Positions 62,752 through 64,000 of a stretch of DNA of 64,000 bases are shown piece by piece; the first letter of the stretch is position 1, and every line of letters begins with the position of its first letter. Below the pieces are notes generated by a model, which saw only the letters and a program-made list of their open reading frames with translations, was not told where the DNA came from and did no database searches. The position numbers and the translations under genes were made by a program. The stretch is from assembly GCF_000828635.1 (NCBI RefSeq), contig NZ_AP012547.1, positions 2,852,001 through 2,916,000 of the forward strand, in the 5' to 3' direction. Source of the stretch: Sulfuritalea hydrogenivorans sk43H. GTDB lineage: Bacteria; Pseudomonadota; Gammaproteobacteria; Burkholderiales; Rhodocyclaceae.

Positions 62752-63194
62752 TGGCCATGACACCGCAGGAAATTGCCGACCGCTGCACCGCGGTCATGTG
62801 GCCCGACGACCACGCCGCGCGCGGGCTTGGCATCACCGTCACCAGTACCACGCCCGGCGGCGCCACGGTAACCATGAAGGTGCGCCAGGACATGGTAAAC
62901 GGGCACGGCATCTGCCACGGCGGCTTCATTTTCGCGCTGGCCGACACCAACTTCGCCTACGCCTGCAACAGCTTCAACCACCGCGCAGTGGCGGCGGGCG
63001 TCGACATCAACTTCATCGCTCCCGCCCATCTTGGCGATACACTGACGGCCACCGGCGGCGCCAGGCATCAAGGCGGCCGCAGCGGCATCTACGACATCGA
63101 GGTCACCAACCAGGACGGCAAGACCATCGCCCTGTTTCGTGGCCGCTCCACCCGCATCAAGGGACATTTCTTCGAAGAAGGCGAAACGGCATGA
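62748..63194 (+). CDS. paaI: PaaI, hotdog-fold phenylacetyl-CoA thioesterase
   Basis: 148 residues. Hotdog motif NGHGICHGGFIFALADTNFAYACN (begins at residue ~45) with the catalytic Asp. Relieves CoA trapping by hydrolysing ring-hydroxylated CoA esters. Overlaps paaG at its start and paaJ at its end (ATGA twice). Confidence 0.92.
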   Translation: MMAMTPQEIADRCTAVMWPDDHAARGLGITVTSTTPGGATVTMKVRQDMVNGHGICHGGFIFALADTNFAYACNSFNHRAVAAGVDINFIAPAHLGDTLTATGGARHQGGRSGIYDIEVTNQDGKTIALFRGRSTRIKGHFFEEGETA

Positions 63195-64000
63195 CCGAAC
63201 AGGCATTCATCTGCGACGCAGTACGTACTCCCATTGGCCGCTACGGCGGCACGCTGTCGGGCATCCGCACCGACGATCTGGGCGCGCTGCCGATCAGGGC
63301 GCTGATGGCGCGCAACGGCAAGGTCGACTGGGAGCGCGTGGACGAGGTCATTTACGGCTGCGCCAATCAGGCGGGCGAAGACAACCGCAACGTGGCGCGC
63401 ATGGCCGGCCTGCTGGCCGGCCTGCCGGTCGCCGTCGCCGGGGCCACCATCAACCGCCTGTGCGGTTCCGGCATGGACGCCGTCGGCACGGCCGCACGTG
63501 CGATCAAGACCGGCGAGACCGCGCTGATGATCGCCGGCGGCGTCGAAAGCATGAGCCGCGCGCCCTTCGTCATGCCCAAGGCCGACAGCGCCTTTTCGCG
63601 CAGCAACGCCGTGTATGACACCACCATCGGCTGGCGTTTCGTGAACAAGCTGATGAAGCAGCAATACGGCGTCGACTCGATGCCGGAGACCGCCGACAAC
63701 GTCGCCGCCGATTTCTGTATCGGCCGCGCCGAGCAGGATGCGTTTGCCCTGCGTTCGCAACAGCGCTGGGCGGCGGCTCAGGCAAAGGGTTTATTCAAGG
63801 ATGAAATCGCTCCGGTCGAGATCGCGCAGAAAAAGGGCGAGTCGAAGATCTTCGACACCGACGAGCATCCGCGCCCTGACACCACGCTGGAGCAGCTGGC
63901 GAAACTGAAAGGCATCAACGGTCCCGATCTCACGGTCACGGCGGGCAACGCCTCCGGCGTCAACGACGGCGCCTGCGCCCTGCTCCTCGCTTCCGAAGCC
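63191..64000 (+). CDS. paaJ: PaaJ/PcaF-type 3-oxoadipyl-CoA thiolase, 5' part (runs off the window)
   Basis: 270 residues visible to the right edge. Starts MTEQAFICDAVRTPIGRYGG. Active-site cysteine in NRLCGSGMDAVG (~90), GGVESMSRAPFVMPKADSAF and METADNVA-type sequence (here SMPETADNVA), diagnostic for 3-oxoadipyl-CoA / 3-oxo-5,6-dehydrosuberyl-CoA thiolases rather than acetoacetyl-CoA thiolase. Its ATGA overlaps the paaI stop. Completes the lower phenylacetate pathway. Confidence 0.9.
   Translation, partial: MTEQAFICDAVRTPIGRYGGTLSGIRTDDLGALPIRALMARNGKVDWERVDEVIYGCANQAGEDNRNVARMAGLLAGLPVAVAGATINRLCGSGMDAVGTAARAIKTGETALMIAGGVESMSRAPFVMPKADSAFSRSNAVYDTTIGWRFVNKLMKQQYGVDSMPETADNVAADFCIGRAEQDAFALRSQQRWAAAQAKGLFKDEIAPVEIAQKKGESKIFDTDEHPRPDTTLEQLAKLKGINGPDLTVTAGNASGVNDGACALLLASEA

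Noticed and set aside
1-64000. tRNA/rRNA genes, insertion sequences or prophage
   Set aside because: No cloverleaf, transposase, integrase or structural phage sequence was seen in reading the intergenic regions and ORFs.

Overview
The window is GC-rich, densely coded chromosomal DNA. It reads as a facultatively lithotrophic, sulfur-oxidising betaproteobacterium; the Sulfuritalea / Sterolibacteriaceae / Rhodocyclales area is my best guess. That placement is an inference from gene content (SoeABC plus Sat-AprBA plus Qmo/Hdr, next to a phenylacetate catabolic cluster), not from a search. I saw no tRNA, rRNA, insertion sequence, prophage or CRISPR array.

Region 1 (1-22.1 kb) is mostly dissimilatory sulfur metabolism. 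After the 3' end of valS come a periplasmic DUF302-like protein, a FadL-type outer-membrane channel, a DsrE2-like protein and TusA. Next are the cytoplasmic sulfite dehydrogenase SoeABC, a small unknown-unknown-phosphodiesterase operon and a diguanylate cyclase. The qmoA-qmoB-hdrC-hdrB operon follows, then a YkgJ-type zinc/iron cysteine-cluster protein and the sat-aprB-aprA operon. Together these give two parallel routes from sulfite to sulfate: direct (Soe) and via APS (Apr, with ATP made by Sat). Qmo/Hdr is the likely electron partner of Apr.

Region 2 (22.2-39.0 kb) is a surface-polysaccharide locus. rfbFGH make a CDP-3,6-dideoxy-4-ketohexose. They are followed by a NeuB-cupin fusion, a TPP-dependent carboligase of the acetolactate synthase/YerE type, a radical SAM protein, an FkbM methyltransferase on the other strand, two zinc-ribbon methyltransferases, an epimerase, and GtrA/GtrB-like proteins with two paralogous multi-pass membrane proteins that are probably GtrC-like transferases.

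Region 3 (39.0-43.1 kb) holds a very short type IV prepilin, a secreted Cys-containing partner and an ABC-2 exporter operon, plus the remnant of an AAA/DUF4143 ATPase gene.

Region 4 (43.2-55.6 kb) is a compact eight-gene, one-strand signalling operon: CHASE2-Ser/Thr kinase, PP2C phosphatase, FHA protein, CHASE2-adenylate cyclase, metallo-beta-lactamase-fold phosphodiesterase, cNMP-binding/rhodanese fusion, GAF-PilB/GspE-type ATPase, and GAF-HD-GYP protein. It couples phospho-Ser/Thr, cAMP and c-di-GMP vocabulary in one transcript and is the best candidate for an undescribed system.

Region 5 (55.7-64 kb) has sucCD, glpK and a phenylacetate cluster (paaY, flavodoxin, a lone PaaA/PaaC-like diiron protein, paaG, paaI, paaJ running off the end).

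Two kinds of non-coding signal cut across these regions. One is an interspersed 22-base element (core AGTCGGCGCYGGCG, two free bases, ACGGCG). It occurs nine times, four times inside genes always in the same frame (VGAG-like peptide), and twice head-to-head as a 23-bp-arm palindrome. The other is a shared 23-base motif about 70-76 bases upstream of sat, soeA and, in weaker form, the dsrE2-like gene. It may be a sulfur-oxidation operator.
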